The position numbers and the translations under genes are program-made. Below are positions 34,049 through 48,312 of a stretch of DNA of 64,000 nt, piece after piece. Within the stretch, counting starts at the first letter, position 1. Every line of letters begins with the position of its first letter. This stretch comes from Diplosphaera chodatii (Eukaryota; Chlorophyta; Trebouxiophyceae; Prasiolales; Stichococcaceae): the NCBI GenBank assembly GCA_032358165.1, contig JAALGY010000028.1:806001-870000 (forward strand), read 5' to 3'. Below the pieces are notes generated by a model. That model searched no databases. It was given only the letters and a program-made list of their open reading frames with translations, and had not been told where the DNA came from.

Positions 34049-37000
34049 TTACTTCTGCTTGCTCCGCCAGGAGTCGATCCACCCCTTTGCGTCCTGCTTT
34101 GCCTGCTCGGCCTTTTGTTGAGCCTCCTGAGCTGCATCGCCCACTGCTTCTGAGGCGCCATTGTTGGTGACATTGTCAACCTGCTTCTCAGCCTTGCCGG
34201 TTGCCTCCTTGGCTGCTGAGCCGACCTTGTCTCCCACCCGGTCTGCGGCCTCCTGCAGCTTCCCGGGCACATCCTCTGCTGCGGATTGTGCCTGTAAGGG
34301 GGGAGATGGCAACTTCGAGTCAAGACAGGTTCTTTTGAACGGGTGGCATACTGCTGTGCACAGCCGCCCAGGCCCTCTGCAGCATTTAGATGGCAGATGA
34401 CGATGCCATGTGCCCACAGCATTGATACAGAGGTGCACATTCTTTGCACGTGCATGCCATACTGGCGTTTATTGGCCAGTTCGCTGCCTGCCTGTCTGCC
34501 CTTCTGTGTCGGACTCCGGGAGCACAGCATTCCTTGCAGTTCGGCATGCACTCTGGACCGCCAGTCTGCAACCAGCAGCCTCACCTTGCTCTTCACGCTG
34601 TCGGCCACATCCTCCCCGCTCTCCAGCAGCACATTGGAGATCTTCTGCAGGTCCTGCCCCACGTCTTTCACCGCCACCTTGTCGTCCACAAACTCCCTGC
34701 ATGATCGCACGCAGCATGTGTTGGGGAGTCAACACATGCATACGTAAGTGCTGCACTTTTTCACTACTTTTTTCAGGAGAACCACCGGATGTATCTTCCC
34801 ATGAGGCAACACAGATCATGCTCAAGGCACGCAAGAACAGCCTCGGGGAAGAGCTGCTTGCAAGTACTTTCTTCTTGCCCGGCCAGCTTGGCAACAGTAG
34901 ACATGGGAATCTGTATCCTGCCCTGCTGTGCAGTTTCAAACTTGTCTTTGCTCTGCACCTGAGCGCCTTGGTGGTGCGCTTGCGGTCCTCGGCGTACAGG
35001 AAGTTCTTGGAGACCAGCTGCGCGGCGGCCGCCACGCCCACCAGCTCCAGGAACACGCCCGTGTTGGCCAGCAGCAGGTAGCTGCCCAGCACCGCGCCCG
35101 CCCCCAGGATTGCCTGCCCGGGCGACACCGCCGCGCCCCCCTGCAGCGCACGGTGTGCTCCCGCTGACGCCGGGCAAGCACAGTTTGGCGACAGGCTTGG
35201 CTGTGAGCTGCGCCGGGCGCCGTCGGGTGTAGTGACACCTGCACGCACCCCCTCCGGCGACCAATGCCCTCGTCTGGTAAGCGGCACCATGTGCGGGGCT
35301 CCGCCACTGCAGCACTAGATGCGGCTGCGCCCGGGTGCGATGTCATGATGTGCATCCAGCCATCAGTACAGCCAGCACAAAATCCGCTGCGGGCATAGGA
35401 AGCAGGTTCGCGGAGCGCATGGAGAGAGGTCTTGGGAGGAGCAAGCTGCCAGATTGCAGGTGGTATGTGTGTGACCGGCCAGGCGGTGACGGCGCACCTC
35501 ATCGCCGCCGTCAGCCGACTTGCTGAAGCCCTTGACCTTGAGCGTGCCGGCGCCCTTGGCGAGCGCCTGCCCCACGCCGCCAAGGTCCGGCAGGGAGAAG
35601 CCGCCGCGCCCCGGCTCCTTCCATGGCGCACCCGACTTCTGTGGAGGCAGGCAGCACAAATCGGCAATGTGGAGGCGAACTCCTCACCGGGATCATGTGA
35701 CGTTGTCAAGTCAACTGGCTTTTGAGAGCATCAGGAGCAATGGTGGCCCGAATGCATTGCAAGTCGCCAAAGTATGTCACCTCCCAGCCGTCAGCGCCGC
35801 CGTTGACGTAGAAGATCTCGTCGACCGCATCCGCTGGGATCTGGGCCGCTGCCTTCGGTGCTGACCTGCCATCCCTGCAGCCATAAAATAAGTCGCTCAC
35901 CAATGTGCACCACACCGCCCTGTGACCAGACGTGTCCACCTCACCCTGACGTGCTGCTGTCGCTCAAACTGCATGGTCGCATGTCGGCCTGCATGCAAGC
36001 TGCATGCTGGGGTGCTCAGGATCTCGTTGACAGGCGCAACGAGCCCGAGGGTGGAGACCGGACTCACGCATCCAGCAGCACCAGCACGCTGTCCGACTTG
36101 AGCGCCGACAGCTTGGCCAGCTTGCTGCCCCAGTCCGGCACGGGCTCCTCCGGCTCCCCCCGCTTTGTGAGCTGCACGACATTGCGTTGAGAGTGTCACG
36201 CCACATCGGCAGGCGATGCCGAACCAGTGCAGGCGTGCCGGCACATGTTTGCGCATGCACTGCTTCCGGTGGGCCCCAATCACGGTGGACCAGCAACGGG
36301 CGCAGCAGGCAGGCTCACCCGGGTGAACGGCAGCGACAGCGAGCGGCGGCGGGTGGCGGACAGGTCCGGGGTGCCCTGCGCCTTGACGGCGGCGGGGGAG
36401 CGGATGTCCACCAGCTGCGTGCGCGGCTCCTCGGCCAGCGCCTTGATCACGTTGCCCGCCGACGTGCCCTTGGCCTTCGACCCCGGGTTGAGCGCCTGTA
36501 CAGCATTGACAATAACGATGGCACGCTTCTTGCCAGTTGCATAGATGACCGCACCTCTCACATGCATGACCAGCGGCCCCGTAGTGGCATTCGGCGCCAC
36601 GACACAGCTGCTGACGATGCGTACCTGGAACAGCAGTGCGGGGACGGCGATCGCGGCGACAGCGCCCAGCAGCAGCAGCGGGTTCACGTTGCCGCCAAAC
36701 AGGTTCGCCAGGTCGTCGGGTGCCTTGATGCCCTCTGGCACCCGCACCTGACTCCACTGCGGCACCTTGTCTGCTGGCACCTGCGGCAATCGGTGCATGG
36801 TTCACATAGCCGGTGAATGCTGCATGGGTGGCTGTGCCTGCCGCAGCGATATCCAGGCTCTGAGGTCTCTTCCGTGCAGAGTTGCACGTGTTTCTGGGTT
36901 CGAATCCGGTCACCTGCGTCAGGGCCTGGCGCGCGCTCTCGCTGGCCTGCTCGATCTCCTCAGCAATGGCTGATGGCACGCGCAGGAATAACGCCGGCAG

Positions 37001-37382
37001 CGCCAGCAGCGCCGGCTTGCCTGCATCGGCACAGTGGATCCGTCATGAGATGTACTACTGTTGATATGTACTGAGACTCATGCTGGTCTCAGAAAGTGAC
37101 ATGCGGGTGCGTGCATGCTTCACGCTGTGCAACGTAGCTAGGATGCATGCAGCGACAACGCACAGTGATCAACCAGCATCCCGTTTGCCCGTGCTTCCGA
37201 GACTGATCAAAGGTACGAATCGATCGTAGCGAGTGTGACAAACGCTTGCCTCCTGATGCGATCCGCGAGCAGTTTGTGTCGGACGTCCTTGGCACAACCG
37301 CCGGTTTTGCGGCCTTGCCCTGCTGGGCAGCCACGAACGCAGACGCCCTGCGCATTGCGATAGGCTGCATCATGGCAGGCAT
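34049..37382 (-). CDS. TROL: TROL-like thylakoid rhodanese protein with LEA-like tail
   Basis: TROL tethers ferredoxin-NADP reductase (FNR) to thylakoids in plants. From ATG 37382 the N-terminus is a transit peptide (MPAMMQPIAMRRASAFVAAQ), then a hydrophobic stretch ending in a plausible cleavage site (ALLALPALFLRVPSAIA). A transmembrane helix (NPLLLLGAVAAIAVPALLF) precedes the rhodanese domain (QLVDIRSPAAVKAQGTPDL, DSVLVLLDADG, IFYVNGGADGWE). The loop where active rhodaneses place cysteine reads LLDADGRS, so it is probably inactive, as in plants. A second hydrophobic region (AGAVLGSYLLLANTGVFLEL) leads to the TROL-diagnostic AAAQLVSKNFLYAEDRKRTT and EFVDDKVAVKDVGQDLQKIS. I see no FNR-docking ITEP-type motif. 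The C-terminus is instead a hydrophilic Ala/Lys/Glu helix (GDKVGSAAKEATGKAEKQVD, AQQKAEQAKQDAKG), stop 34049. Exon 1 ends at a GC or GT donor. Confidence 0.88.
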
Positions 37383-37753
37383 GCTGACTGTGTGGCTGGA
37401 GGCAGGCGTAGAACTGCCGTAGAATCATGATAGCATCGGTGCAGCTCGCGAGGTTCCTGGAGCAGGGGCGTTGCAAAAAGCCAGTGGCCAACGCCAGTCA
37501 AAGCAGCGAACGTAGGTGCAGCACATATTTCTACGCCTGCATAGTGCAAAGCGTTGCCACACTGGTCACAAACTGCCTGAACGACCTTTTATGGGCGTGT
37601 GCCTGTATGAGCGTCCCTCCTGGTGAATCATTCACCTGCCGCTGCGGCAAGAGTGATTCCCTGACGCATTGACCAAGGCACACGGTTTTGTCGAGCATAG
37701 TGCCTCATGCTGGGTCTTGCTCACAGAGACATCTTTCAGGTGTAGTGGCACCC
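37383..37753. promoter_or_regulatory. Divergent intergenic region, TROL / YeeZ-like
   Basis: This 371-bp gap separates two plastid-type genes on opposite strands. No element is recognised; a shared promoter is inferred from position. Confidence 0.35.
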
Positions 37754-39757
37754 ATGCTCACGACGGGCTGCCGTTTCCACACACCCGTGTCATGGCGACG
37801 TCACACCTGCGCAACACCAATCAGACGGCAAGCCGCAGACGACAGAGCAGACTGTCGGCGGGGAAAGGCATACAGAAGCGTCGTGCACCCCCGGAAACCA
37901 TGTCGGATGGCCACGGCAGCAGCAGCAGCCGCAGTCACATCCGCTCTCAGGACCGACACACTGCGACCCGCCGGCAGGATCTTCATCTTCGGGTAATGTC
38001 CGTTGGTCAATGCAGTTAGGGTCAGACCGAGCTGCCAACGGCTGCATGCGCTTGCGAGCTTGCAACACAGGGTGTAATGAGATTCTGCGTGAATATCCTG
38101 TGTCAGGCCACAGGTTGGGCTACGTGGGCGTTGCTCTGGCGGCTGAGCTGAAGAGGCAGGGCTGGTGCGATGCCCTGCGGCTTACGTTTGCAGCAGATGC
38201 AAGCAGACATGAACGTGGGTGGTGCATTGCCTTGCTACCTATATGCAGATGTGCATGCCTGCGGATGCAGGCATGTGACCGGCACCTGTCGAGATGAGGA
38301 GGCCTGCATCAACTTCAGGACCGAGGGTGTGGATGCGCATATGCTGGACTCCGACAATGAGCAGGCGCTCAGGTCAGCATGTGTACCCGCTGCTGATGGC
38401 TGCCTCCGACCCGTGTGCCTGCTTCACACGGCATGTGCAAATGCCTGGCGTGCAGCAGTGCAGTCCAGACGCCAGGCGGGCGCTGGCCTCCAGCTGCCAC
38501 ATCGTGAGCACCGTGCCCCCTGTGGCAGACTTGGACCAGGATCCGGTGCGCTTGACTGGGCACCGCTCCTCATCTCCCGGTCTCATCACCAAGCGTGCAT
38601 GCGTGCAACATGCTGGCTCCGTGCCAAGTTCTACACATGCCTCGACTGCTTGACACCATGTGCAGGTGCTGCTGTCGTGCATGCCCCAGCTGCTGCATGT
38701 TGCCGGCAGCGTCAGCTGGGTCGGCTATGTGTCCAGCACGGGGGTGTACGGTGACCACCAGGGGCAGTGGGTCGATGAAACGTGAGTCCCGCTTCAGCAC
38801 GCTGGTGCCCGTCAGCGGGGAGCACTGCAGCATAACTGGCAACTATGTATCCATCTGTGCCCTGTGCGTCCTGATTCGGGCCTACATGTCGTCACGTCAG
38901 CCTGTGGCAACTTGGCAGCTCAGAGACGAAGGCAGACAGCGGGAAGAACCTGGCGCGGCTGCGGGCTGAGCAGGCTTGGACAGCGCTGCACCTGGAGCAC
39001 GGGCTGCCGCTGCACATCTTCCGGCTTGGCGGTGAGTCTGCCATGCCGACATCCTGCAGGCAGCCCTGCCACCCGCAAGCAGGCAGAGCAAATTGCCTGA
39101 TGCCCGTTTCCCGTCGAGGTGCAGGCATTTATGGGCCCGGGCGCAATGCACTGGAGGCGGCGCAACAGCAGGTATGCCAAGCACATGCACCCGCTGGACT
39201 GTTCAATGGACGGCTCACCAGACCAGCAGCACATGCACGACTCATCTGGTCACCACCAAACAGCTGCAAGATGATATGCAGAGTGTCAGCGCAAGCCAAG
39301 CGCGACGGGGCAGGCAGCGCTTCACTGCGCGCTGCCACGTGCACGATGTGTGCATGGCAATGTGCGCCAGCATGCGGCAGCCGCGGCCGGGCGCGGTCTA
39401 CAATATTGTCGACGACGACCCTGCCCCCAGGTCTGCTGTGATGATAGCGCCAAAGGCAGCGAGGGCCTGCCATAACTCTTACGTTGCGTAGCAGTAGAGA
39501 GCAGCAGCATGATACCCATGCCGTTGCGCAGGTCCGAGGTGCTGGCATATTCTTGCCAGCTGCTGGCTATAGAACAGAAGCAGATGCCCATGGATCAGCC
39601 CGAAGGGCGTGACGCTGTTCAGCTGGTAGGTTTGGCAGAGAAGCGGGTGTCCAACTTTCGTATAAAAGATGAGCTGGGCGTGGAGCTTAGGTTCCCCTCG
39701 TATAGGGAGGGCCTCTCTGCAATTGCAAGCAGACAGCAAACGCCGTTTCTAGTCTGA
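37754..39757 (+). CDS. YeeZ-like NAD(P)-binding Rossmann-fold protein
   Basis: An extended-SDR-like protein related to bacterial YeeZ; the substrate is unknown. The first 60 or so residues from ATG 37754 are Arg/Ser/Thr-rich and Asp/Glu-poor, which suggests an organelle transit peptide. The Rossmann motif is split over an intron: RIFIFG joined to LGYVGVALAAELKRQGW, then VTGTCRDE. Further exons give LASSCHIVSTVPPVADLDQD, WVGYVSSTGVYGDHQGQWVD (the S-x-YG-type active segment), LRAEQAWTALHLEHGLPLHI and FRLGGIYGPGRN. Later exons carry RFTARCHVHDVCMAM, RPGAVYNIVDDDPAP and EKRVSNFRIKDELGVELRFP, ending ASRQQTPFLV with stop 39755-39757. Seven GT-AG introns keep the frame. The start could instead be the later ATG of MATAAAAAAVTS. 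Confidence 0.87.
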
Positions 39758-39796
39758 ACAGTGCCTTCATAGTGACGCTTGAACCTCCTTTGAGTG

Positions 39797-39801
39797 TTAC
39801 A
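39797..39801 (-). terminator. Candidate UGUAA poly(A) signal, AP-2 sigma gene
   Basis: TTACA on the plus strand (TGTAA on minus) lies about 100 bases past the stop at 39900. Confidence 0.5.
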
Positions 39802-39899
39802 GAACCAGAAGGATATGGACCCAAACCACTGCAGGTGATCTATCACACTTCTCTCAATATGCCAGCGGTCAGCTGCAGAGTGCACCATCCCCAGGCTGC

Positions 39900-40880
39900 T
39901 CATGTCTCGATCTTATCTAGCTCTGCATGACCAAATAGTAACAGTCATCTGCTCTGCAGCACATTGCTTGCAGTACATCATGAGATTGCACGTGACACGC
40001 CAATGCTCAGCAGGCCCTCATATGACCATCTGCTGACAGCCGCACCTGCAAGCCTTTCCAGGATGACCCGCTTGCTGCTCTCCTGGATCTCGCCCCCCAA
40101 GATGAACTCGTCCAAAATCAAGTAAACCTGCAGGGCATCATGCTTGACTGGATGCCGGCGAAAGTGCGAGCAAGACAGTCAAACATCAAGGCATGCTTTT
40201 CACGAGCCCCTGCAAAAGCGGTGGACATGCAGTGAACAGACCTTATGGAAGTTGAACACCAGGTCCAGCTCACACACATTGTTGAAGTAGTGGTCCAAGA
40301 TCTCCACGAACAGGTGGATGCTCTCCTACGCGCCAACACACAGGCAGTCGGACCAGGTGTGATAGGTAAGCACGAAAACTTGTGGCTCATCAGGCAGACA
40401 CTCCACTGAACGCACGTGCAGCGTAGTCAGCAGTGTTGGACGTCCATCACACCAGCAATACCTCGCAGGGAGCATGATGCTTGCCCACGGCTGTAGCTCA
40501 CCAGGTATGCAAGCTCGTTGTCCGTCACGTCGATGCACATCGCAAAGAACAGGCCCGCGTATCGCCGGTACACGACCTTGTTCGCCTTGAACTGCAGCAG
40601 TAGGAATGCATGCCAATGTGACTCTTTCAGCTGCAGCGCCTCTGCAGTGATGCCAACAGTGACCATTCCGAATGCTGTGTAAGTCAGCTGACACGCTCGA
40701 CACCAAACGACACTGGCAGCAGCTCACCTCCACGAAGTTGGTGAACTTGGGGTCCCTGTTGGCGATCAGCTTGTGCACCTCATACTCCAGGGCATGCTTC
40801 TGTGCGTCATCCAGCGGAATGTAGTACTTTGCCAGTCGCGTCTTTCCCGCCCGGTTTTGCAGCAGCAGGTACCGTATCAT
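39900..40880 (-). CDS. AP2S: AP-2 complex sigma subunit (AP17)
   Basis: The small sigma adaptin of the AP-2 clathrin adaptor, acting in endocytosis at the plasma membrane. Five exons (40880-40728, 40591-40502, 40325-40242, 40127-40046, 39922-39900) give 143 residues, the usual family length. Diagnostic segments are [110 protein letters not shown] and [15 protein letters not shown]. The last exon is only 23 nt and yields ELDKIET. Reading past the donor at 40045 instead adds 17 unconserved residues, so the spliced end is preferred. All introns are GT-AG. Confidence 0.95.
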
Positions 40881-41585
40881 AGGGCTGCGCTACCGTCGAT
40901 GCACGGGCTGTGCGGCTGCCTGCTGCGTCAACCTCAGTGGAGCGGCGCTGCGGAATGGCTCATGGAGGTGTGCGAACGCTTGCCTGATCAAGTGACGCAG
41001 AGATGAGGTAGAAGCAAGTGCGATGTACGATGCTACAGATCAGTGCTCGCTGCGGTACTCAAATGCTGCGAGTCTGTGGGGAAGTTGGCACCCAGCAGAG
41101 CTGATGTGGACTCAGAGAACTGCGGGCGGCAAGCTGATGGTGCCGTGTACGGGATCACTATGTGCTCCTCCACATGCGGCTGTTGTCGGTGAATCGTAAC
41201 AGTGTTGCTGTACACGCTGCGCATTGCTTGATCCCTTGCTGACTGCAGGGGTGTAACCAGACGCTGCCACCTCGCGGGTTTCTGTGGAAAATCCAAAGAA
41301 ACAGCTTGCTGCTCACAAGTACGAGTACATGCGATGAGCAGCCGCATGCTATGCATTGAGATCGTGCAGTGACAGGCGAGAATCAAAGGCCCCAGTGCAG
41401 TGGCTCAGTAAGTGGGACGCCTGCCAGTTGGATCGAGTTGGTTGGCACTGGCCAGATACGCGTGCTTCCCGCTGTTGGGCTGTGTCGGAGGGCGTGAGGA
41501 CGAAACAGAACAGCAACAACAGCCACACTCGAGAGTGCCACCCACGGGGCTGCTCCAGCTGCGACGCGGTCGCCGGAAGGCAGCC
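40881..41585. promoter_or_regulatory. Divergent intergenic region, AP-2 sigma / MAP kinase
   Basis: This 705-bp gap carries both 5' flanks. Several short frames are open but none shows family similarity. No clear core-promoter element is identified. Confidence 0.35.
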
Positions 41586-44465
<2,880 letters not shown>

Positions 44466-44910
44466 ACCAAAACTGGCCATGCAGTCGTCAGGATCAGCAC
44501 AGTTGGCATGCATGGTATGGGGAGAGCCATACACCACAGAACATTGACCTGGTTTCATTGATGACTTCTGTGCATAGCGTGCCCTTTCAGGAGACCCCTT
44601 CTGTATGGTATTGGACATGCCATTTGATGTCCACCGCACGGTGACCGCCTGAAAGCTGGCGGCGGCTGGTGCTTGCTTTGTGTCGTGCCTGACTGAATCT
44701 GGCAAAGCAAATATCGAGATGCTGCACCAAAGAGGCTGTCCATGGAGCAGCGACTACACTGATGCACAACTAAGCACTGAATTTGTGACAACAGCAGAGC
44801 GATACACCGCCATCACCGCAGCCTTCGGTATGGCTAGAAAATGCTTTGTCGACAGCTCCCACACTCAACTGTCATACTGTACATACACAGACGGTGCATA
44901 TTGCACGCCG

Positions 44911-47900
44911 CTACTGAGTCACATTGCGGGCTGCCTGCTGCTTGACTGCCGTTGACACTGTACACAACTCCTCCTTCAACTCCTCATCAAGCCGTGGCAG
45001 CTGCAGTGTCAGGTCTTCAAGGATTGCCTCCCAACCTGCTGCACAGCCCGTGAAGCAACTGCTGGCGTCCTCGCTGCAGGCTGCCACTGTGCTGAGGACT
45101 ACCACTATATCAGCCACCTCTTCGGCTGCTTCTGACGATGGCAGCATTGACTGGAGGAACCAGCGCAGCGCTGTCACCAGGGCGGGGATGGCGCCAGCCG
45201 CCAGCGCGTGCCGCCGCCGCCGCCGGCTGCGCAGCATGCCAGCCAGGATGCTGCAGTCGGTCCACACGGCGCGCCCGGCGCACGCCAGCTGCGCTGCCTT
45301 GAGGGCTTGGTGGTACTGTGCCGGGAGCGGCAGGCGGCAGCGCGCCAGGTGGGCCACGGCGCACTCGGCGAGCCCGCTGACGAGGGCGTCCGACGGCTGC
45401 GGGTCATCGGCGTCGGCCCAGGCCTCCAGGCGGCCGGCTGCGGCGCCGATGGCGTGGCCGACTGTGTGGTAGCCCGACAGCGCCCAGATGTGCCATGCGG
45501 CCAGCTGCGCCCGCCGCAGCCGGGCCGCGAGCACCGCAAAGAAGCCGCGGGCGGCCAGGTACTCTGCCGGGTCCCGGCTGAGCGGGCCCGCTGCCGTCGG
45601 CACCAGCAGCTGCAGCGCTGAGGTGGCCGCCTGCAAGGCCAGGTGCTCCGCCGCCAGCTCCGCCTGCACGCCAAGTGTTTCGGGTCCGTTTGCAAACGAA
45701 GTCTCGGGCTCCAGGACGGCGATGGGTGCGGCTGGCGGCAGCCCGCGGACGCCCTCGCCCGCATCCAGCCAGAAGCCGCTCCGCCGCAGCGCCGCCAGGG
45801 GCAGCAGCAGCCGCTGCGACAGGGCGCGGCGGCTGCCGGGGTGCAGCGGCGGCAGCAGGATCTCGATGGCCACAGGCCACATTGACAGCACCATCATCTG
45901 TGCCGCCGTCGCGGCCGCGGCCGCCGGCGACGCAGCAGCGTCGACGTCGCGGCAGCAGCGGTGCAGCTGCGCGGCGGCGGCCGCCGCCAGCGCCGCCGCG
46001 GCTGCCGGGGCCACGGCCGCCGGGGCTGCTGGGCTGCTAGCCTTGGGAGCGCCCTCGGCGGGGTGCTGCACGGAGCACAGCGTGGTGTCGCCACTGGATG
46101 CAGCTTCTCCGAGGGAGCATGTGTGCAGAACTCAAGGCAGCTGTCACGTGCCACGAGGTGCGTGCTGCGTGCTGGCCAGCGCACAGCTCATCTCCGGCTG
46201 CCCACCTGGGTCAGAGCGCAGTCCTGTATCTGCTCATGACGGCGTACAGCATGGCAGGCATGTCTGGCGAGCTGCCGATGTGGCGGACCACGCGGGTGAA
46301 GGCTGCGACCAGCAGCGTGCACTCGTGGGGCGTGTGCGGCTTGTGGGGCTTTGTTCCGCCCTGCAGTACGCCCCACAGGTCCACGCACGTCACCAGGTCC
46401 CAGGCCAGCTGCGCCGTGCGCTCCTGATTGCCTGCCTGCCGCGCAGCATCCGCGTCTGCTGGACCGCTGCTGCTGGTGGGCAGCCTGCCGGGCGGCGGGT
46501 CTGTGGCGGCGTCACCGCTCCGGTCCGTCCCGCTGGGCGCGGCACCGCCTGCAGGCGCTGCATCAACTGCGTCCAGCGCCTGCCCCAGGCGCTCGGTCCA
46601 CTGCAGCAGCGCCGGGGCCACGCTGCTGTCGGCTGCCAGCCGGTCCCAGACGGCCGCTGGCGCGGCGTAGTTGATGATTTCCACCAGGCATGGCCACACC
46701 GGTGACTCTGCGCCCAGCTTCCCTACAACAAAACGCAAGTCCTGATGTGCATCAGCAAAGGATGTGTGTGCATATGGTAAGGAGCTCGCGAGGTGCTGCA
46801 GCACCGGATGCGTGCCTGAAGGCAGAAACTCATGCAAGTGCAGGTGGGCGTGCCATATGCTGTTGCCTGGCCTCTCACGCAGGCTGGACGCACCTGCAGG
46901 TGTCGCGGGATCTGCCAGCTGGGAGATGTAGTGTCGCAGCACAGCCGCCGACATGTCGTGCCAGGCGTCGCCCAGCTCGCCGTGCACGTGCCACAGCAGG
47001 TACACCAGCCGGGGCGCCACATCGCCGCCACCCAGCCTGCTGACAGGATGATGAGGTCGTGCGTGCCAACCGCTTGCAGGCTAGAAGCACGTCAGACCGA
47101 GCTTTCGAGCAACCTCCTTGAGAGTATGCCGTGTGGCTGAGCCTAGTGGGAGGTGCAGGGCTCAAGCACAGCGAAGGGACTTTGCAGATTTAGTCTGCAT
47201 GCCTGTCCAGGGCTGAAAGGAGGCCGGGCCGCTTGATACATGCTGCCACATATCGCGCCAGGGCCCTGAGCAGCTGGTCGAGGGCCAGCGGTTGGTCAAC
47301 AAGCTCCTGCGACTGCGCATGCGCCTCGTCGAGCTGCTGCCGGTAGGCCTTGAGGGTGCGTCTTGCGGCGCGCTGAGGCGAAGCTGCCTGCTGCTTTGGC
47401 GATCTGTTTGGCGGATGGCAATGCTGCTGCTCCTCATCTGCGCTTGCCTGCTGCTGATCAGGGCTGCATGGTGGAGGTACCAGCTGATGCTCGGCTGCCT
47501 GCTGCTGGCCTGCCGAAAGCTGCTGTTCCGCTGCTGCCGCAGCCTGGCTGGCGGCCTCGCATCGCATGTGCATGGCGTCTATGGCGTCCTTCGTCCAATC
47601 TGTCAGCAGCTGAGCCAGAGCGGCCAGTGCTAGGGCCGAGAGCTGCATGCTTTTGCCATCTTCCATCATGAACAGCAGCGTGTTCATTGACAGCTGCATC
47701 TGCATCATCTGCATCTGCATCATCAGTACCGCCACACGAGTGTCACGCAACGCTCCTCGTGGCGGCGCCCTGCGAAGAAGGCCAGTGGTGTAGCTGATGC
47801 CCTGACGTCACTGAGGGATCACTGCACTTTTTTGTCAATGGCATTCCAATCGACCTTGTGACCTGGGTGCACAAGTTGAAGACGATACTGCAGCAGCTCC

Positions 47901-48312
47901 AAGCTCACCTGTCCACAGACTCCTCAAGCATATCCAGGAACTCCTTCCAGATGCTGTTGCCGGTCTCCGTGCACCGCATCCTCAAAAACCGCAGCAGCCG
48001 GGCCGGGTGGCCGCCAGCGAGCAGCCCTGCGATGTGTCCCTGGGGTGGGACTGGGCCGAGCCGTATTGCCAGGTCGCCTGCAGATCGAGCCTTGGCCGGC
48101 GAGGGCTGCTGCGCGGCTGGACAGATCGCCTGTGCGTCTGGCCTGCTGACACTGGCCCCTGAGGTGCTGGCTGATGTCGCCACATCGTGTCCGACGGCTG
48201 CCCCGTCGAGACATTGTGCAGCACCTGGCTGCCTGTTCGGGCTACCGGCTGATTTTGGTGCGCCACTGGCGCTGACTGCCTGGCCGCAGTGTGCATCCGC
48301 TGCTGGGGTCCT
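44911..48312 (-). CDS. Unassigned large Ala-rich helical protein (5' end incomplete)
   Basis: I do not recognise this gene. Coding potential is strong: a long exon 46070-44911 (386 codons, ending TAVKQQAARNVTQ) is preceded by exons at about 46725-46220, 47036-46870, 47700-47203, 48180-47900 and a segment opening near 48312. Content is dominated by amphipathic helices and Leu/Ala-rich stretches (LARYVAACIKRPGLLSAL, RLVYLLWHVHGELGDAWHDM, FFAVLAARLRRAQLAAWHIW), like an ARM/HEAT-type solenoid. Gln/Pro-rich linkers lie near 47400-47550. No catalytic motif, signal peptide or membrane segment is evident. The intron 47037-47202 seems to be GC-AG: GGACAG|gcatgc joins R-LGGGDVAPRL in phase. It may belong with a family of large plant HEAT proteins, but the similarity is too weak for a name. 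Confidence 0.6.

Noticed and set aside
34049..34320. Separate LEA protein gene
   Set aside because: The LEA-like exon starts in phase with the upstream TROL exon (KSKVR joined to AQSAAEDV) and has no convincing ATG of its own.
45488..46705. 405-codon plus-strand open frame
   Set aside because: It is antisense to a long, better supported minus-strand coding exon, has no family features, and its composition (Ala/Arg/Ser/Gly) is what high-GC codon use produces on the opposite strand.
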